A stretch of DNA of 64,000 bases from Pandoraea sp. PE-S2T-3 (GTDB lineage Bacteria; Pseudomonadota; Gammaproteobacteria; Burkholderiales; Burkholderiaceae). Under the pieces are notes generated by a model. The model saw only the letters and a program-made list of their open reading frames with translations, was not told the origin of the DNA and ran no database searches. This document shows positions 50,656 to 61,112 of this stretch, one piece after another. Location of the stretch: the NCBI RefSeq assembly GCF_002179965.1, contig NZ_NGUQ01000037.1, positions 930,001 through 994,000 on the forward strand, written 5' to 3'. A program made the position numbers and the translations under genes. Position 1 is the stretch's first letter. Each line of letters opens with the position of its first letter.

Positions 50656-51882
50656 TTACTTGCCAGCCACCTTCTCGCGGACCTTGCTGCCGGCCTTCAG
50701 GTCGGTGTCGTAGGCATACACGACGCGGCCGCCCTTCACTTCGCCGAACACCGGAATGTTGGCCGTGATGGCGTCGTGGTCGTCATGCGAGAACGGACGG
50801 TCGTAGGTCGTGACCACGCCTTCCACCGGTGCCTTCAGGTCTTCCAGTGCGGCACGTACCTTCGGGCCATCGGTGCCGCCGGCTTGCTTGATGGCAGCAG
50901 CCAGCAGGTAGACCGAGTCGTAGCCTTGCGCTGCCGAGACCGCCGAGTCGATGCGGTTGTTCTTCGGCTTGAACATGGCCAGATAGGCGTCGATGAAGGC
51001 CTTGCGCTTGGGCGTGTTCGGCTCCTGAATGAACGTCTGCGGCATACGGGCGCCTTCGCCGTTCGCACCCGAGTTGTCGATGTAGTTCGCCATCGCGAGC
51101 GTCCAGCTGCCGATGATCGGCAGCTTCCAGCCGAGCTTGGCCATGCCGTTGGCGATCTGCGCCAGTTCCGGGCCAATGCCGTAGGTCAGGATCACGTCGG
51201 CGCCGGCCTGTTTGGCCTTGAGCAACTGCGCCGTCATGTCGACGTCCTTGATGTTGAACTTCTCTTCGGCGACCGGCTTGATGCCCTTCGCGGCGAGTGC
51301 CTTTTCCAGATCCTCACGGCCGAGCTGACCGTAGTTGGTCGAGTCCGCCAGAATGGCCGGCTTCTTGAAACCACGGCGCGTGATCGCTTCTTCCACGATC
51401 ATCGGGGCCTGAATGCTGTCCTTGGCGGCGTTACGAAAAACGTAGTTGTCGGGATACTGCGGGGCCTTGAACTGGTCGGTGATCACCGTGCCCGTGGCCA
51501 CGTTGTTGAACACCGGAATTTTGGCGTCCTGATAAAAACGCTGCGAGGCGAGTGCAACGCCGGTGTTGATGTAACCGACGGTGGCAACGACCTTTTCCTT
51601 GTTGATGAGCTCTTGGGCGATTTGCACGCCGCGCTCGTTCTTGGCTTCGTCGTCGCGCTCGACCAGCACGATCTGGCGGCCCAGCACACCGCCCGACTTG
51701 TTGATTTCGGCAGCCGCCAGGCGCACGCCGTCACGCATGGACACGCCCATCGACGACGAACCGCCGGTGAACGGCCCGGACACGCCGAGCTTGATCGGGT
51801 CGGCGGCGATGGCCAGCGATGCGGTAGTAGCGGAGATGGCGAACGCGACAGCGCCTGCCATGAGCTTGAATCGGAATTGCAT
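50656..51882 (-). CDS. livK: Periplasmic substrate-binding protein LivK-like
   Basis: A 408-residue exported binding protein. The signal peptide is MQFRFKLMAGAVAFAISATT up to LAIA-A, then DPIKLGVSGPFTGGSSSMG. Further motifs are AAEINKSGGVLGRQIVLVER, KAKQAGADVILTYGIGPELA and the second-lobe AAQGYDSVYLLAAAI. These match the type 1 periplasmic fold of leucine-type binding proteins. AAGGAG lies seven bases before the ATG. It is the first gene of livK-livH-livMG-livF. The ligand may be a branched-chain amino acid or a related small polar compound. Confidence 0.93.
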   Translation of the reverse strand: MQFRFKLMAGAVAFAISATTASLAIAADPIKLGVSGPFTGGSSSMGVSMRDGVRLAAAEINKSGGVLGRQIVLVERDDEAKNERGVQIAQELINKEKVVATVGYINTGVALASQRFYQDAKIPVFNNVATGTVITDQFKAPQYPDNYVFRNAAKDSIQAPMIVEEAITRRGFKKPAILADSTNYGQLGREDLEKALAAKGIKPVAEEKFNIKDVDMTAQLLKAKQAGADVILTYGIGPELAQIANGMAKLGWKLPIIGSWTLAMANYIDNSGANGEGARMPQTFIQEPNTPKRKAFIDAYLAMFKPKNNRIDSAVSAAQGYDSVYLLAAAIKQAGGTDGPKVRAALEDLKAPVEGVVTTYDRPFSHDDHDAITANIPVFGEVKGGRVVYAYDTDLKAGSKVREKVAGK

Positions 51883-52404
51883 AAGGGTCTCCTTCGGTGC
51901 GATGCGTTTCGATATGACGCTTTCTTTCGGCGCTTATCCATGTCGCAGGCCCTGCCGTGGGAGGCGCGATTCACGAGTTCGTTCTGACCCCGCCGCACCG
52001 CCCCGGTCTTGTAATTTCGTGTCAGGGCGATACCGTAAAGCACGCTTCGAACGACCAACCTAGCGGGCCGATTATGTGACCCCTGAGTTTTGCCCGCAAA
52101 GACGGGAATACCCCTACGGTGATGCGGGTTTGCGCGAAGCAAGCCCCATTTCATGCGGGTTTCGAAGGGGTTTTCTTTTGTACGCCATGTACGGCGCGTG
52201 TCCGCAAGTCAGAACGGAGTGCGAAAGAATTCGACTCGGATGACGGGTCGTAAGGGAGTTGTAAGCGACGGCGATTAGCAGCGTGCTTTCACAACGTGCG
52301 TGAACGCTTTTTTGCACCGGATACGGGCACGAGGGCGAGGTGAGGAGATGTGCGATGCAACAGATGCGCTCACGTAGCGCGCATCTGTTGCAAGATCGGG
52401 AAGA
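51883..52404. promoter_or_regulatory. Intergenic region upstream of livK (about 520 bases, no gene)
   Basis: Holds the liv promoter and the end of ftsK. I see no convincing coding frame. A hairpin CCCG-CAAAGA-CGGG lies at 52093-52106 and ATGCGGGTTT is repeated near 52121 and 52153. No known riboswitch recognised. Confidence 0.4.
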
Positions 52405-55400
52405 TCAGTCGGTGCCGCCCGGCGCGAGCACTTCGCGTGTGCCGTTGCGGCCCATCGGCGTGACGAGTCCGGCCGCTTCCATCTGCTCGATGAGACGCGC
52501 GGCACGGTTGTAGCCGATGCGCAATTGGCGCTGGACTGCGGAGATCGACGCCCGGCGGGTGTTGAGGACAAAGGCAGCGGCTTCGTCGTACAGCGGGTCG
52601 GCCTCGGCGTCGGCAGAGGCCTCGCCGAACAGATCGGCCGAGGCGGCATCGGCAGGATCGCCCGCCAGAATCGCTTCGTCGTATTCCGGTTCGCCGTATT
52701 GCTGCCAGTGCTGAACGACCCGATGCACTTCGTCGTCGGCCACGAACGCGCCGTGCACCCGTTGCGGGTAGCCGGTGCCCGGCGGCAGGAACAGCATGTC
52801 GCCCTGCCCCAGCAGCGATTCGGCGCCCATCTGGTCGAGAATGGTGCGCGAATCGATCTTCGACGACACCTGAAACGCGACCCGCGTGGGAATGTTGGCC
52901 TTGATCAGACCGGTGATGACATCCACCGACGGACGCTGCGTTGCGAGAATCAAGTGAATGCCGGCCGCGCGCGCCTTCTGCGCCAGACGCGCGATCAGCT
53001 CTTCGATCTTCTTGCCTGCGACCATCATCAGGTCGGCCAGCTCGTCGATCACCACGACGATGAACGGCAGGCGATCGAGCGGTTCGGGCGCGTCCGGTGT
53101 GAGCGAGAACGGGTTGCTGACCTTTTGGCCTGCGGCGTGCGCGTTGGCGATCTTTTCGTTGTAACCGGCCAGATTGCGCACACCCAGTGCGGACATCAGG
53201 CGGTAGCGTTTTTCCATCTCGCCGACGCACCAGTTCAGCGCGTGGGCGGCCTGCTTCATGTCGGTCACCACCGGCGCGAGCAGGTGCGGAATACCGCCAT
53301 AGACCGACAGTTCCAGCATCTTCGGGTCGATCATGATGAGCCGCACGTCGTCCGGTGTCGCCTTGTACAGCAGCGAAAGGATCATGGCGTTGACCGCCAC
53401 CGACTTGCCCGAACCGGTCGTGCCTGCCACCAGCAAGTGCGGAGCACGTGCCAGATCGGTGACGACGGGCTCACCCGTGATGTCCTTGCCCATCGCCAGC
53501 GCAAGGCGCGACGGATGGGCGTCAAATACCGGCGCGGCCAGAATCTCGGACAGGCGGATCATCTGACGCTTGGCGTTGGGCAATTCGAGGCCCATGCACG
53601 TCTTGCCCGGAATCGTTTCGACGACACGAATCGACGTCACACCCAATGCGCGCGCCAGATCCTTCATCAACCCGACCACCTGCGCACCGCGCACGCCCAC
53701 AGCCGGTTCGACTTCGAAGCGCGTAATCACCGGCCCGGCCGATGCACCGACCACCGTCACCGGCACCTTGAATTCGGCCAGCCGTTGTTCGATCAGCTGA
53801 CTGACGGCCGCGAGCGCTTCTTCGGAGATTTCATGCGCCACATCGGTCACGGCGACCGCGGGCGTCAGCTCGTCAAGCGACGGCAGATCGTAATCGACGG
53901 CCACACGCGGCGGGGGTGCTTCGTACGGCGTGTCGTCCGTGAAATTGGCTTGGGGCGGTTCGGCGGGCGGCCGCGCCGCGAAATTCGCAAACGACGGGAT
54001 GGCGGGTGCCGGCGCAAAGCTCGGCACCACCACTGGCGGAATCGTCGGCGACGCGGCCTGATAAGGGGTATGGGTGACCTGCGGCAACGCTTGCCAGTCG
54101 TCGGCGGCGGCATCGTCCACACGATCGACGTCAGGCGGTCCCACGTCAAACGGCGGCTCGCTGTCTGCGTCAGCAGCATCCGTGCGCGCCCAAGTGCCGT
54201 CGGCGCGCAAGACGTAATGCGGCTTGTGCTGCGTGTCGCTCAGGTCGTCGTCATCGGGCGGCATGGTGATGTCCGGCGGCGCGACGAGTGCTTCGACGGC
54301 ACTCCCCTCCCCTTCGAGGGCGGTGTCCGTGTTGATGGTGGTGCTTATGCCGCCAGCGCCGATGTGGTCGTCCCGGTCGTAGGTCGTTTCAACGCTCGCC
54401 AATACGTCAGCGAACACGAATGAACGACGCGGCGTGACTGACACCGGCACGGGCAAAGGCGATACCGCGTCTTGTGCCGTGATCGATGCGTCCATCGCCC
54501 GCTCGGGTTCAGGCGCAACCGCCTGCTCCACCGGCATCGCCGGCGCGGCTGCCTCATGCGCTACGTCGGCAGGCGGCTGCGGCACGGCGTCCGGCACGCT
54601 CTGGGCAATCGCTTGTGGCGCGTCGCCCGACGACCACGAGCGCAGGTCGCGCAGCAGCGCTTCGGCCTCTTCGCGCAAGTCGGCCAGTGCCTGTTGACGC
54701 GCCACCTCGGCGGCGCGGGCGGCGACCTCGCGGGCGATCATTTCCGGCGTAGGACCCGGCGGCACCTCGGGGACATCGGGGAGTTCGCTGGACGTGTCGG
54801 CCGACGCGATACCGTCGGTATGTGAAAACGACGGCAGCGGTGAAAATTCGGAGAAGTCGGCAGTGATCGGCGTCGCCGCATGCGAAGCCGACCAGGACGC
54901 CGCGCCCTGCATGGTGGGTGCGGCGGCGACCGGGGCAGCGATGATTGCCTTCGGCAGCGACGACACTGGCGTGGGCGCAGGGGCGGCCATGGGAGCCGAC
55001 ACGGGTGTCGCCGTTGACGACACTGGCGCCGATGCATCCACCGCGCGCGATCCCGGCAACGCATTGCCCTGACTCACCACCGGCGCCGGTTGAGCGCCAC
55101 GCGGTGGCATATCTTCTAGACCGAGTTGCGGCTTGCGGAAGGGACTGCGCACGATCGTGCCGCGCAAGTGCGCCGGCGCCGTGCCGACCGGGCGGCGATA
55201 CGCGGCCGTGCCGGCAATCGACGTGGAGTGCAATGCCGCCTCGGTGGCAGCAACGGACGACGCCGGTGTAACCGCAGCGGTCGCCGTGGTTGTTTTTGCC
55301 ATCGACGCAGGGGAACGTGTCGCGCCGGGCAATGGTGCCGGACGTCCCTGTCCTTGCCCTTGCGCTTGCGCTTGCGCCCCCGGTTCGGTGCGCACGAATT

Positions 55401-56250
55401 CCGTCATGCGAAGCGTATCGCCCCGGCTGGTCCCGGCGGCATAGGCACCGCGCGGCAATACCGCTCGGGTACCACCCGCAGCGGTTGGCCGGAACGACGG
55501 CTCGGCGCGACCGGCACCGCGCACCGTCGGGGGCGGCGGCTGCATGGCGTCAAGCCGTGCACGCTCTTCGTCGGAAAGTTTCCAGGGCGGTTGCGCCGAG
55601 AGTCCACGGCGGCGCGGCACGAGTTCTTCGGTCAGGCTGCCAACGTTGTGATGGCCCTGCCCCACCGTCGGCGTGAAGCGCTCGGCACGCTCGCTGCGAT
55701 CGACGCGATCACTACGCTCCGGCACGTCGAACGACATTTGCGACAGCCCCCGGGTCGGTTCACTGCGCGTGCCATAGCCGCTCTCGTGACGTGTGTCCGC
55801 ACGGGAATCACCGCCAAAACCAAAACGGCTGCCAAAATGGCTTCCCAAACGACTGCCGAAACGCGAACCCTGCGGAACGTCGCTCTCCTCATCGTCTTCT
55901 GCGCTGCCCGAACCGGTGCGCGCAAACATGCCCCACCAAGTGGTGCCGAAGACAAGCGGGAGGGAGAACAACAGGACAAAGCCGGCGACGCCCATGGCGA
56001 GCGTGCCGCCAAGCGTGACTTGCAAAGCGTGGGAGAACGATTGGCCGATGCTGCCACCGGCACTGGGATTGTCGCCGCCGGTCAGTGCGGCAAGCGTCGC
56101 GCTCGACACCATGGCGAGCGGAACGCCGAGGAGCATGCGCAGGGTGCCGGGGCCGAAGAGTCGTATCTCACCGCCAAGCAGACCCCGCACGCCAGGCCAG
56201 CACAACGCCAGCAACCAAAACGTCGACAGTCCGAACCAGCCAAACCCCAT
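52405..56250 (-). CDS. ftsK: FtsK/SpoIIIE-family DNA translocase, long-linker type
   Basis: A 1281-residue protein. The N-terminal membrane part is short: hydrophobic segments at about 5-25, 42-60 and 75-105, fewer than the four helices of E. coli FtsK. A linker from about 110 to 780 is rich in Ala, Pro, Gln and acidic residues. The alpha/beta motor (about 790-1215) has Walker [15 protein letters not shown] near 940, [23 protein letters not shown] and [18 protein letters not shown]. The gamma winged helix (1220-1275) with [20 protein letters not shown] reads the KOPS sequences that orient chromosome pumping to the dif site. All motor residues are intact. It may be the second, non-cell-division copy many Burkholderiaceae have. 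Confidence 0.94.
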   Translation of the reverse strand: MGFGWFGLSTFWLLALCWPGVRGLLGGEIRLFGPGTLRMLLGVPLAMVSSATLAALTGGDNPSAGGSIGQSFSHALQVTLGGTLAMGVAGFVLLFSLPLVFGTTWWGMFARTGSGSAEDDEESDVPQGSRFGSRLGSHFGSRFGFGGDSRADTRHESGYGTRSEPTRGLSQMSFDVPERSDRVDRSERAERFTPTVGQGHHNVGSLTEELVPRRRGLSAQPPWKLSDEERARLDAMQPPPPTVRGAGRAEPSFRPTAAGGTRAVLPRGAYAAGTSRGDTLRMTEFVRTEPGAQAQAQGQGQGRPAPLPGATRSPASMAKTTTATAAVTPASSVAATEAALHSTSIAGTAAYRRPVGTAPAHLRGTIVRSPFRKPQLGLEDMPPRGAQPAPVVSQGNALPGSRAVDASAPVSSTATPVSAPMAAPAPTPVSSLPKAIIAAPVAAAPTMQGAASWSASHAATPITADFSEFSPLPSFSHTDGIASADTSSELPDVPEVPPGPTPEMIAREVAARAAEVARQQALADLREEAEALLRDLRSWSSGDAPQAIAQSVPDAVPQPPADVAHEAAAPAMPVEQAVAPEPERAMDASITAQDAVSPLPVPVSVTPRRSFVFADVLASVETTYDRDDHIGAGGISTTINTDTALEGEGSAVEALVAPPDITMPPDDDDLSDTQHKPHYVLRADGTWARTDAADADSEPPFDVGPPDVDRVDDAAADDWQALPQVTHTPYQAASPTIPPVVVPSFAPAPAIPSFANFAARPPAEPPQANFTDDTPYEAPPPRVAVDYDLPSLDELTPAVAVTDVAHEISEEALAAVSQLIEQRLAEFKVPVTVVGASAGPVITRFEVEPAVGVRGAQVVGLMKDLARALGVTSIRVVETIPGKTCMGLELPNAKRQMIRLSEILAAPVFDAHPSRLALAMGKDITGEPVVTDLARAPHLLVAGTTGSGKSVAVNAMILSLLYKATPDDVRLIMIDPKMLELSVYGGIPHLLAPVVTDMKQAAHALNWCVGEMEKRYRLMSALGVRNLAGYNEKIANAHAAGQKVSNPFSLTPDAPEPLDRLPFIVVVIDELADLMMVAGKKIEELIARLAQKARAAGIHLILATQRPSVDVITGLIKANIPTRVAFQVSSKIDSRTILDQMGAESLLGQGDMLFLPPGTGYPQRVHGAFVADDEVHRVVQHWQQYGEPEYDEAILAGDPADAASADLFGEASADAEADPLYDEAAAFVLNTRRASISAVQRQLRIGYNRAARLIEQMEAAGLVTPMGRNGTREVLAPGGTD

Positions 56251-56339
56251 AATCGCTCGTGCTTCAGGAAAACCCGGAGAGCGATTGTAGCAGGTAGACC
56301 GTGATGTGGCGGCCTTCTTGGCCCAATTGCGACACGATT

Positions 56340-56357
56340 ATGTCACTGCGGTGACAT
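56340..56357. promoter_or_regulatory. Palindrome upstream of ftsK
   Basis: ATGTCAC-TGCG-GTGACAT is a perfect 7-base inverted repeat, 90 bases before the ftsK start and 54 bases after the stop of the gene upstream. It has the size and symmetry of a dimeric regulator site; alternatively it may be a weak hairpin ending that upstream gene. The regulator is unknown. Confidence 0.45.
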
Positions 56358-56410
56358 GGCGGCGGTGCAGCGCGGGAGCCCCCCGCGCCGAACGCCATTC
56401 AGACATTGCG

Positions 56411-57433
56411 TTATTTGTGACCGTGGGTCCCCGTCGGACGGAACGTCGGCGTTGCCGGCACCCCCGCCACGTCGGTGAGCGACGCCGGCACGACATCCCC
56501 CGGCACCACCAGACTGAGGTTGCGACGGCGCAGCGAGCGCCAGTCGACCTTGGCGAAAATCTCGTCACCGAGCGCACTCTCGCGAGACAGATTCTCCACG
56601 CGAACGCCACGCGAGCGCAGCACTTGCGACGCCTGCCGGAATGACGGCTCGATCAGATCGGCAAATTCCGCGTCGAGGCGCGTCGGTGCGCGCGACTGCA
56701 TCGTTTCGTAGAAACGCGGCGTCTGTGCGGCATCGCGCAGGTCGACACCATGCAGATACAGTTCGGAGAAACCGAGCCACGTCGCCACTTGCAGCGCGAA
56801 GTAAGCCACCGTGCCACCGTGGAAGAATCCGTTGTCGATGTCGAAGCTGTAGCCCAGATGGCCATCGTCGCCGAAGAACGCGGCACTGGCGGCCACGCGC
56901 GGGTCGGCGCGCAAGGCGGCAGGCGTGCGCACCGCTTCCATGCCGCGCTTGAAGATGTCATCGACCAAATAGAAGCGACAGCCGAATGCCGACATCGGAT
57001 AGGTTTCGAGCAGACGGGCCAACACCACCGGCGTGACGAACAGCACGAGGTCGCGCGCCACGATGCGGCGCGCCAGATCCGGACGCTGGCGCACAAACCC
57101 CGCATCCAGCAGGCAGTAGTAATTGAATTTCACCGGTGCGCGGTCGACCAGCGCAATCGCCCCGTTCACGCCCATAACGTGATGCATCGGCAGCGCGTTG
57201 TAGTCAATGTCGGCCACCGACGGGCCGCTCGCGACGATGTGGCAAGGCAGCCGGCGCAGTTGCTGCAACTCGGCGCGGCGCGCCAGCGGCACGTTGCGGC
57301 CCCGCCACGTGAAGCGCTCGATAACACCTGTCGCGTCGCGCACGATCTGCGCGTGCGGCCACAGGCGCTCGTTGTGCCGCCACTTCGCGGCATGGCTGTG
57401 ACGGTACAGAAGTTTGAGCAGTGTCGAAATCAT
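56411..57433 (-). CDS. MptE-like/DUF115-type or GT42-like protein, probable surface glycan enzyme
   Basis: A 340-residue soluble protein. PCHIVASGPSVADIDYNALP and HHVMGVNGAIALVDRAPVKF are the nucleotide-sugar-binding pattern seen in DUF115/MptE-like proteins and in sialyltransferase-like (GT42) enzymes. Further motifs are YYCLLDAGFVRQRP, FFGDDGHLGYSFD, GGTVAYFALQVATWLGFSEL and LHGVDLRDA, the last typical of this group. It probably adds a sugar to lipopolysaccharide, capsule or a protein. No other glycan genes are adjacent, so the acceptor is unknown. The start is uncertain: 57433 gives a clean N-terminus, while 57490 is an in-frame alternative. Confidence 0.75.
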   Translation of the reverse strand: MISTLLKLLYRHSHAAKWRHNERLWPHAQIVRDATGVIERFTWRGRNVPLARRAELQQLRRLPCHIVASGPSVADIDYNALPMHHVMGVNGAIALVDRAPVKFNYYCLLDAGFVRQRPDLARRIVARDLVLFVTPVVLARLLETYPMSAFGCRFYLVDDIFKRGMEAVRTPAALRADPRVAASAAFFGDDGHLGYSFDIDNGFFHGGTVAYFALQVATWLGFSELYLHGVDLRDAAQTPRFYETMQSRAPTRLDAEFADLIEPSFRQASQVLRSRGVRVENLSRESALGDEIFAKVDWRSLRRRNLSLVVPGDVVPASLTDVAGVPATPTFRPTGTHGHK

Positions 57434-57870
57434 TGTCGTTTTTTTGGTTAGGTCTACTAGTCGCGCCGCGCACATCTCGTGGATGTACATGGTCCTAACC
57501 CCGTTGCCTCTCGCGCGTCGATCGTGTCGCCAATCGCCGGTGCCGTCCTACTCCGCGCTCACCCCCGCCCGCAGAAACCGCCACCGATGAACCGGATTTG
57601 TCTCCGGTCGCGTCGATGAACAAATTCTGCCACCCGTTCTTTACGCGGGACAAGATTTATCCCAAGTGGAATTCTTACGACGAGTTACGTCCTGATGACG
57701 ATTTTGTGGAGGTCACTTGACAGCGCAAAGCCCCATTCTGCCGGGCTTGCGCGGAAATCGACACGTTCAGATAGGCGCCGAAATGAAACTTCGCGGAAAT
57801 AAATCATTGCGCGGAATACGTGCAATCCGGCAGGCAGAAATACTTCATACGACCGTAGGGGGAACAGACC
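57434..57870. promoter_or_regulatory. Intergenic region upstream of the MptE-like gene
   Basis: About 430 bases with no convincing gene. The sequence TTGCGCGGAA occurs at 57747-57756 and 57807-57816, and a variant TTCGCGGAAA at 57790, all within 70 bases. These may be regulator sites or chance repeats. It includes the end of the GGDEF-EAL gene transcript. Confidence 0.4.
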
Positions 57871-60800
57871 CTAGTGCAGCGCAGTGCTGCCGCGCTCGCT
57901 CGGGTAGTAGGCCTGACCCAGCTCGACGAGCAAGGCGGCCAGTTGCGGGTCGCGCACGAAACTCGCGGCCGATTCGGCGGCAAGTATCGCCTCTGGCGTC
58001 TGCGGACGTGCAATCAGGAAGCCCTGCACGTAGTCGACGCCCAGCTCGGAGAGTGCTTCGAGCGTGGCGGCATCTTCCACCCATTCGGCCACGCTGCGAA
58101 TGCCGAGATTCTTGGCCAGCGCCACGATCGCCTCGACGATGGCCAGATTGGCCGGGTGAGCCGCCATGCTCTTGACGAAGGCACCGTCGATTTTGATCGC
58201 GTCGACGGCCAGATCCTTGAGATACGAGAAAGAACTGAAGCCCGCGCCAAAGTCATCGAGCGCGATGCGCCCGCCCATCTGGTGGATGCGGTCGACAAAG
58301 CGGCGCGTATTGTCCAGATCGTGGAGCGCCACGGTCTCGGTAATCTCGATGCACAACAGACCGACTGCTCGCTCGTGGGCCGCCAGCGTCGCAAAAATAT
58401 CGCGAATGAAATGCTCGTCGTTGAGTGATGCGCCTGACAAGTTCACGCACACGAACTGTGTCTTTGACAGCCGCTCACGGTGCGAGTCGATCCACGTGAG
58501 CGTGTTCGTGAGCACCCATTTGTCGATCATGCCGATCGTGCCGTTCTCTTCCGCCGCGCTGATGATGCGTGAGGCCGGCACGATATTGCCCTCGCCGTCG
58601 CGCATGCGCAGCAGCACCTCGAAGTTGAGCGAGCCGCTGGGCGCAGCCATCTCCATGATCGGCTGCATTTCCAGAAAGAGCGTGTTGGGCGTCAAGCCCG
58701 CATCCAAGGCGTCGATGAGGCGCAATTCGGCCAACCGCTCGCGAAACGCCGCTGCGCCGCGCTCGTAGACCACCAATTCACGCCGGCTCTTCTTGGCTTC
58801 GCGGCAAGCACGGTCTGCCGACGAAATCGCGTCGGGCACACGCATGTCGGTGGTCAGCTCGATCACCCCTGCCGACGCGCGTACCTGAAACGCGCGCTCG
58901 CCAATCTGGTACGGCTCGCCGGCAATCGCGTCGACCAGCCGGCGCGCCACGGCGGCCGCTTCCTTGATGGTGGCGTCGCGAAACACCACGATGAATTCGT
59001 CGCCACCGGTTCGCCCGACACTCTGGTCGGCCGACAGGCGCGAGCGCATCCGGTCGCATGCCTGACGCAAGACTTCATCGCCGGACGCATGGCCGAACAA
59101 ATCGTTGACGAGCTTAAAGCGGTCCAGATCAAGATAGGCCAGCGCCGCGGGGCGAGCGTCCGAGAGCGTGCGAATCGCCTCGCCCAGCGACTTCTCGATG
59201 CCGCGCCGGTTCGAGACACCGGTGAGCGGGTCGTTCTCGGCCAAATATCGCAATTGCTCCATCGTCCGCGCGCGCTCGGTGATGTCTTGCAACGAGCCCT
59301 CGATCCGACTGTCCGCGAAGATCGCCTTGACCAGATATCGGCTCGTACGGCCGTCGTCGCGCGGCAACGACAGGATTTCCAGCTCCGATTCGTCGCTATG
59401 CTGCGCAACGTCGAGCAACATGCGCCAGGTGTTCTGGCCGAAGAACTGATCCCAGCGGTACGTGCGGCCCTCGGTGCCCGGAATACCGAGCATCGTATGC
59501 AGCGCGGCATTGCCCCGCACGAACGTGCCCTGATCGTTGAGCGTGAAGAGACCGACCGGCGTCACGTCGTACGCATTGCGCAGTTCTGCCTGCGCTTCCA
59601 GCTTGCCCTGATGCTCGGCGCGCATCTGCTCGGCAATCGCCAGCGCCGCCATCAGACTCGAGAACAGCGCCGCCGTCACGCTGTTGAGCGCGGTCGACAG
59701 GGCCCGCGCGTTGAACGCAGCGGCAATCACTTCGGAGAAGGTCGCAAAGAGCACGATGGCCAGCGACGCGCTGTACCAGATCGCGACCCGCGAGCGTGTG
59801 GCCACGAGAATGCGCACCAGCAGGAACAGCACAATCGCGATACCGAGCGCCGCCACCGCCCACAGCACGGGGATGAAGTGCGCATACGGCAGCGCGATGG
59901 CCGCGCAGCAAAGCACGACACCCGCCCACTGAAGAATCATCACGAGCCACTTCATGCCGACGCGGCGCAACTCTCGCTTGAAGAGTTGCGTGAAGAGCGA
60001 ATACGTGAGGACGTAATAGATGGCGAATGTCGCCTTGCGCACCAGCGCGTCCCACTCGGTGGGAATAGCGCGCTCCAGCCATTGCGTGTCGGCCCCGAGC
60101 GAGTTCGCGGCAAGACGCAAGTTGCCGATCAACCACGCCGCAAACAGCACGTACAGCCATTCCTTGTTGATGATGGCCGTGACGAGCACGAACGCCGAGA
60201 GCGTCAGCAAGCCGCCTTCGAGCAGCCCGTTACTGCGATGGAATTCCTTCTCGGAGATACGAAGTTCACTGGCTGGCCACGCGACGAGCGACAGATGAGC
60301 CGGGCCCGAGAAAGTGCCTTCGCAAAGCAGCGTGACTGGCGCGGTCAATGGTCCCAAATCGATGGCGAAACCGGCCTTCGACACACGAAACGCGCCACTC
60401 ACATCGCTGCGATCGGCGCGGCCGATGGCCGGGGCGTCCGGATTGCGCCAGCAGGCCAACGTCTGCGCGTGGCGTGAAGGGAATTCGATGACGGTGTGTT
60501 GCGCGTCGTCTACCGGTGGCACGGTGACGCGAAACCATACCGGCGTCTCAGACAGATGCGTGCTGTATTGATCGACGTTCGGTGTGCGCTCAAGCGCGCT
60601 CTGCACCATCGGCGGCGCCAACGTCGCGGGCAGATCGCCCAGTGCCTGGAAAGCGAGCGGCGTCGCGCCGCGCACGGCATATTGACTGTCCTGAAACAGC
60701 AACACGATGCCCGAGACCAGCATGATCGCGACGGGCACGGCATACAGCGATACGGTGCGAAACAGTTCGTCGAGACGCGCCGTCACGCGCCAACGCCGCC

Positions 60801-60888
60801 GCGGGCTGCCAAAATTGGCCAGCTCGTCGGCAAGATCGTTCGCATTGTGGCCGTGATTGTCACGCTCGTTGCCGAGATCCCCCGCCAT
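57871..60888 (-). CDS. 7TM-PAS-GGDEF-EAL c-di-GMP signalling protein
   Basis: A 1005-residue membrane protein. A helix at about 48-66 and a periplasmic segment (70-205) with a 7TMR-DISMED2-like beta fold (YSTHLSETPVWFRVTVPP) lead to seven helices (about 210-420). A PAS domain follows (NAYDVTPVGLFTLNDQGTFV), then GGDEF with RTGGDEFIVVF, without an I-site, then EAL. The EAL signature reads EVLLR, so the Ala is Val but the metal-binding Glu, Leu and Arg stay. CVNLSGASL, IEITETVAL, LDDFGAGFSS, IKIDG and VAEWVED (Trp for Gly in the usual AEGVE) are present. Both activities may be retained. It is preceded by a FeeM-like gene on the same strand. Confidence 0.93.
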   Translation of the reverse strand: MAGDLGNERDNHGHNANDLADELANFGSPRRRWRVTARLDELFRTVSLYAVPVAIMLVSGIVLLFQDSQYAVRGATPLAFQALGDLPATLAPPMVQSALERTPNVDQYSTHLSETPVWFRVTVPPVDDAQHTVIEFPSRHAQTLACWRNPDAPAIGRADRSDVSGAFRVSKAGFAIDLGPLTAPVTLLCEGTFSGPAHLSLVAWPASELRISEKEFHRSNGLLEGGLLTLSAFVLVTAIINKEWLYVLFAAWLIGNLRLAANSLGADTQWLERAIPTEWDALVRKATFAIYYVLTYSLFTQLFKRELRRVGMKWLVMILQWAGVVLCCAAIALPYAHFIPVLWAVAALGIAIVLFLLVRILVATRSRVAIWYSASLAIVLFATFSEVIAAAFNARALSTALNSVTAALFSSLMAALAIAEQMRAEHQGKLEAQAELRNAYDVTPVGLFTLNDQGTFVRGNAALHTMLGIPGTEGRTYRWDQFFGQNTWRMLLDVAQHSDESELEILSLPRDDGRTSRYLVKAIFADSRIEGSLQDITERARTMEQLRYLAENDPLTGVSNRRGIEKSLGEAIRTLSDARPAALAYLDLDRFKLVNDLFGHASGDEVLRQACDRMRSRLSADQSVGRTGGDEFIVVFRDATIKEAAAVARRLVDAIAGEPYQIGERAFQVRASAGVIELTTDMRVPDAISSADRACREAKKSRRELVVYERGAAAFRERLAELRLIDALDAGLTPNTLFLEMQPIMEMAAPSGSLNFEVLLRMRDGEGNIVPASRIISAAEENGTIGMIDKWVLTNTLTWIDSHRERLSKTQFVCVNLSGASLNDEHFIRDIFATLAAHERAVGLLCIEITETVALHDLDNTRRFVDRIHQMGGRIALDDFGAGFSSFSYLKDLAVDAIKIDGAFVKSMAAHPANLAIVEAIVALAKNLGIRSVAEWVEDAATLEALSELGVDYVQGFLIARPQTPEAILAAESAASFVRDPQLAALLVELGQAYYPSERGSTALH

Positions 60889-60953
60889 ATGCCTTTTGTG
60901 CCCTTATTTCGTTAGTCGCCCCCGCGTGGTACGCCGGGCAAGGCGAACCCCAG

Positions 60954-60985
60954 AGGGGCCCGTCTTGCCGGCCGGGTGGGCCCCT
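60954..60985 (-). repeat. GC-rich hairpin between the FeeM-like gene and the GGDEF-EAL gene
   Basis: AGGGGCCC (60954-60961) and GGGCCCCT (60978-60985) form a perfect 8-base stem with a 16-base loop that is itself G/C-rich. It lies in the 224-base gap between the two minus-strand genes, either ending the upstream gene's message or structuring the leader of the GGDEF-EAL message. No T-run. Confidence 0.5.
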
Positions 60986-61112
60986 GTCCCATGCCAAGCC
61001 CTGGATAGGGCCGGCACGGGCAGGCGTCTCACACCCGTACTGCTCGTCACCGCCGGCAGGTTCGACATCGCGTCGTTCACACGCCGGGGCAACGTTAGTT
61101 GAAATAACGGCA

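Noticed and set aside
52525-54423. Plus-strand frame of 632 codons opposite ftsK
   Set aside because: Antisense to the FtsK motor, Arg/His/Gly-rich and without recognisable domain.
60889-61112. GC-rich structured gap considered as a c-di-GMP or other riboswitch
   Set aside because: No known riboswitch core recognised; only a simple hairpin can be supported.
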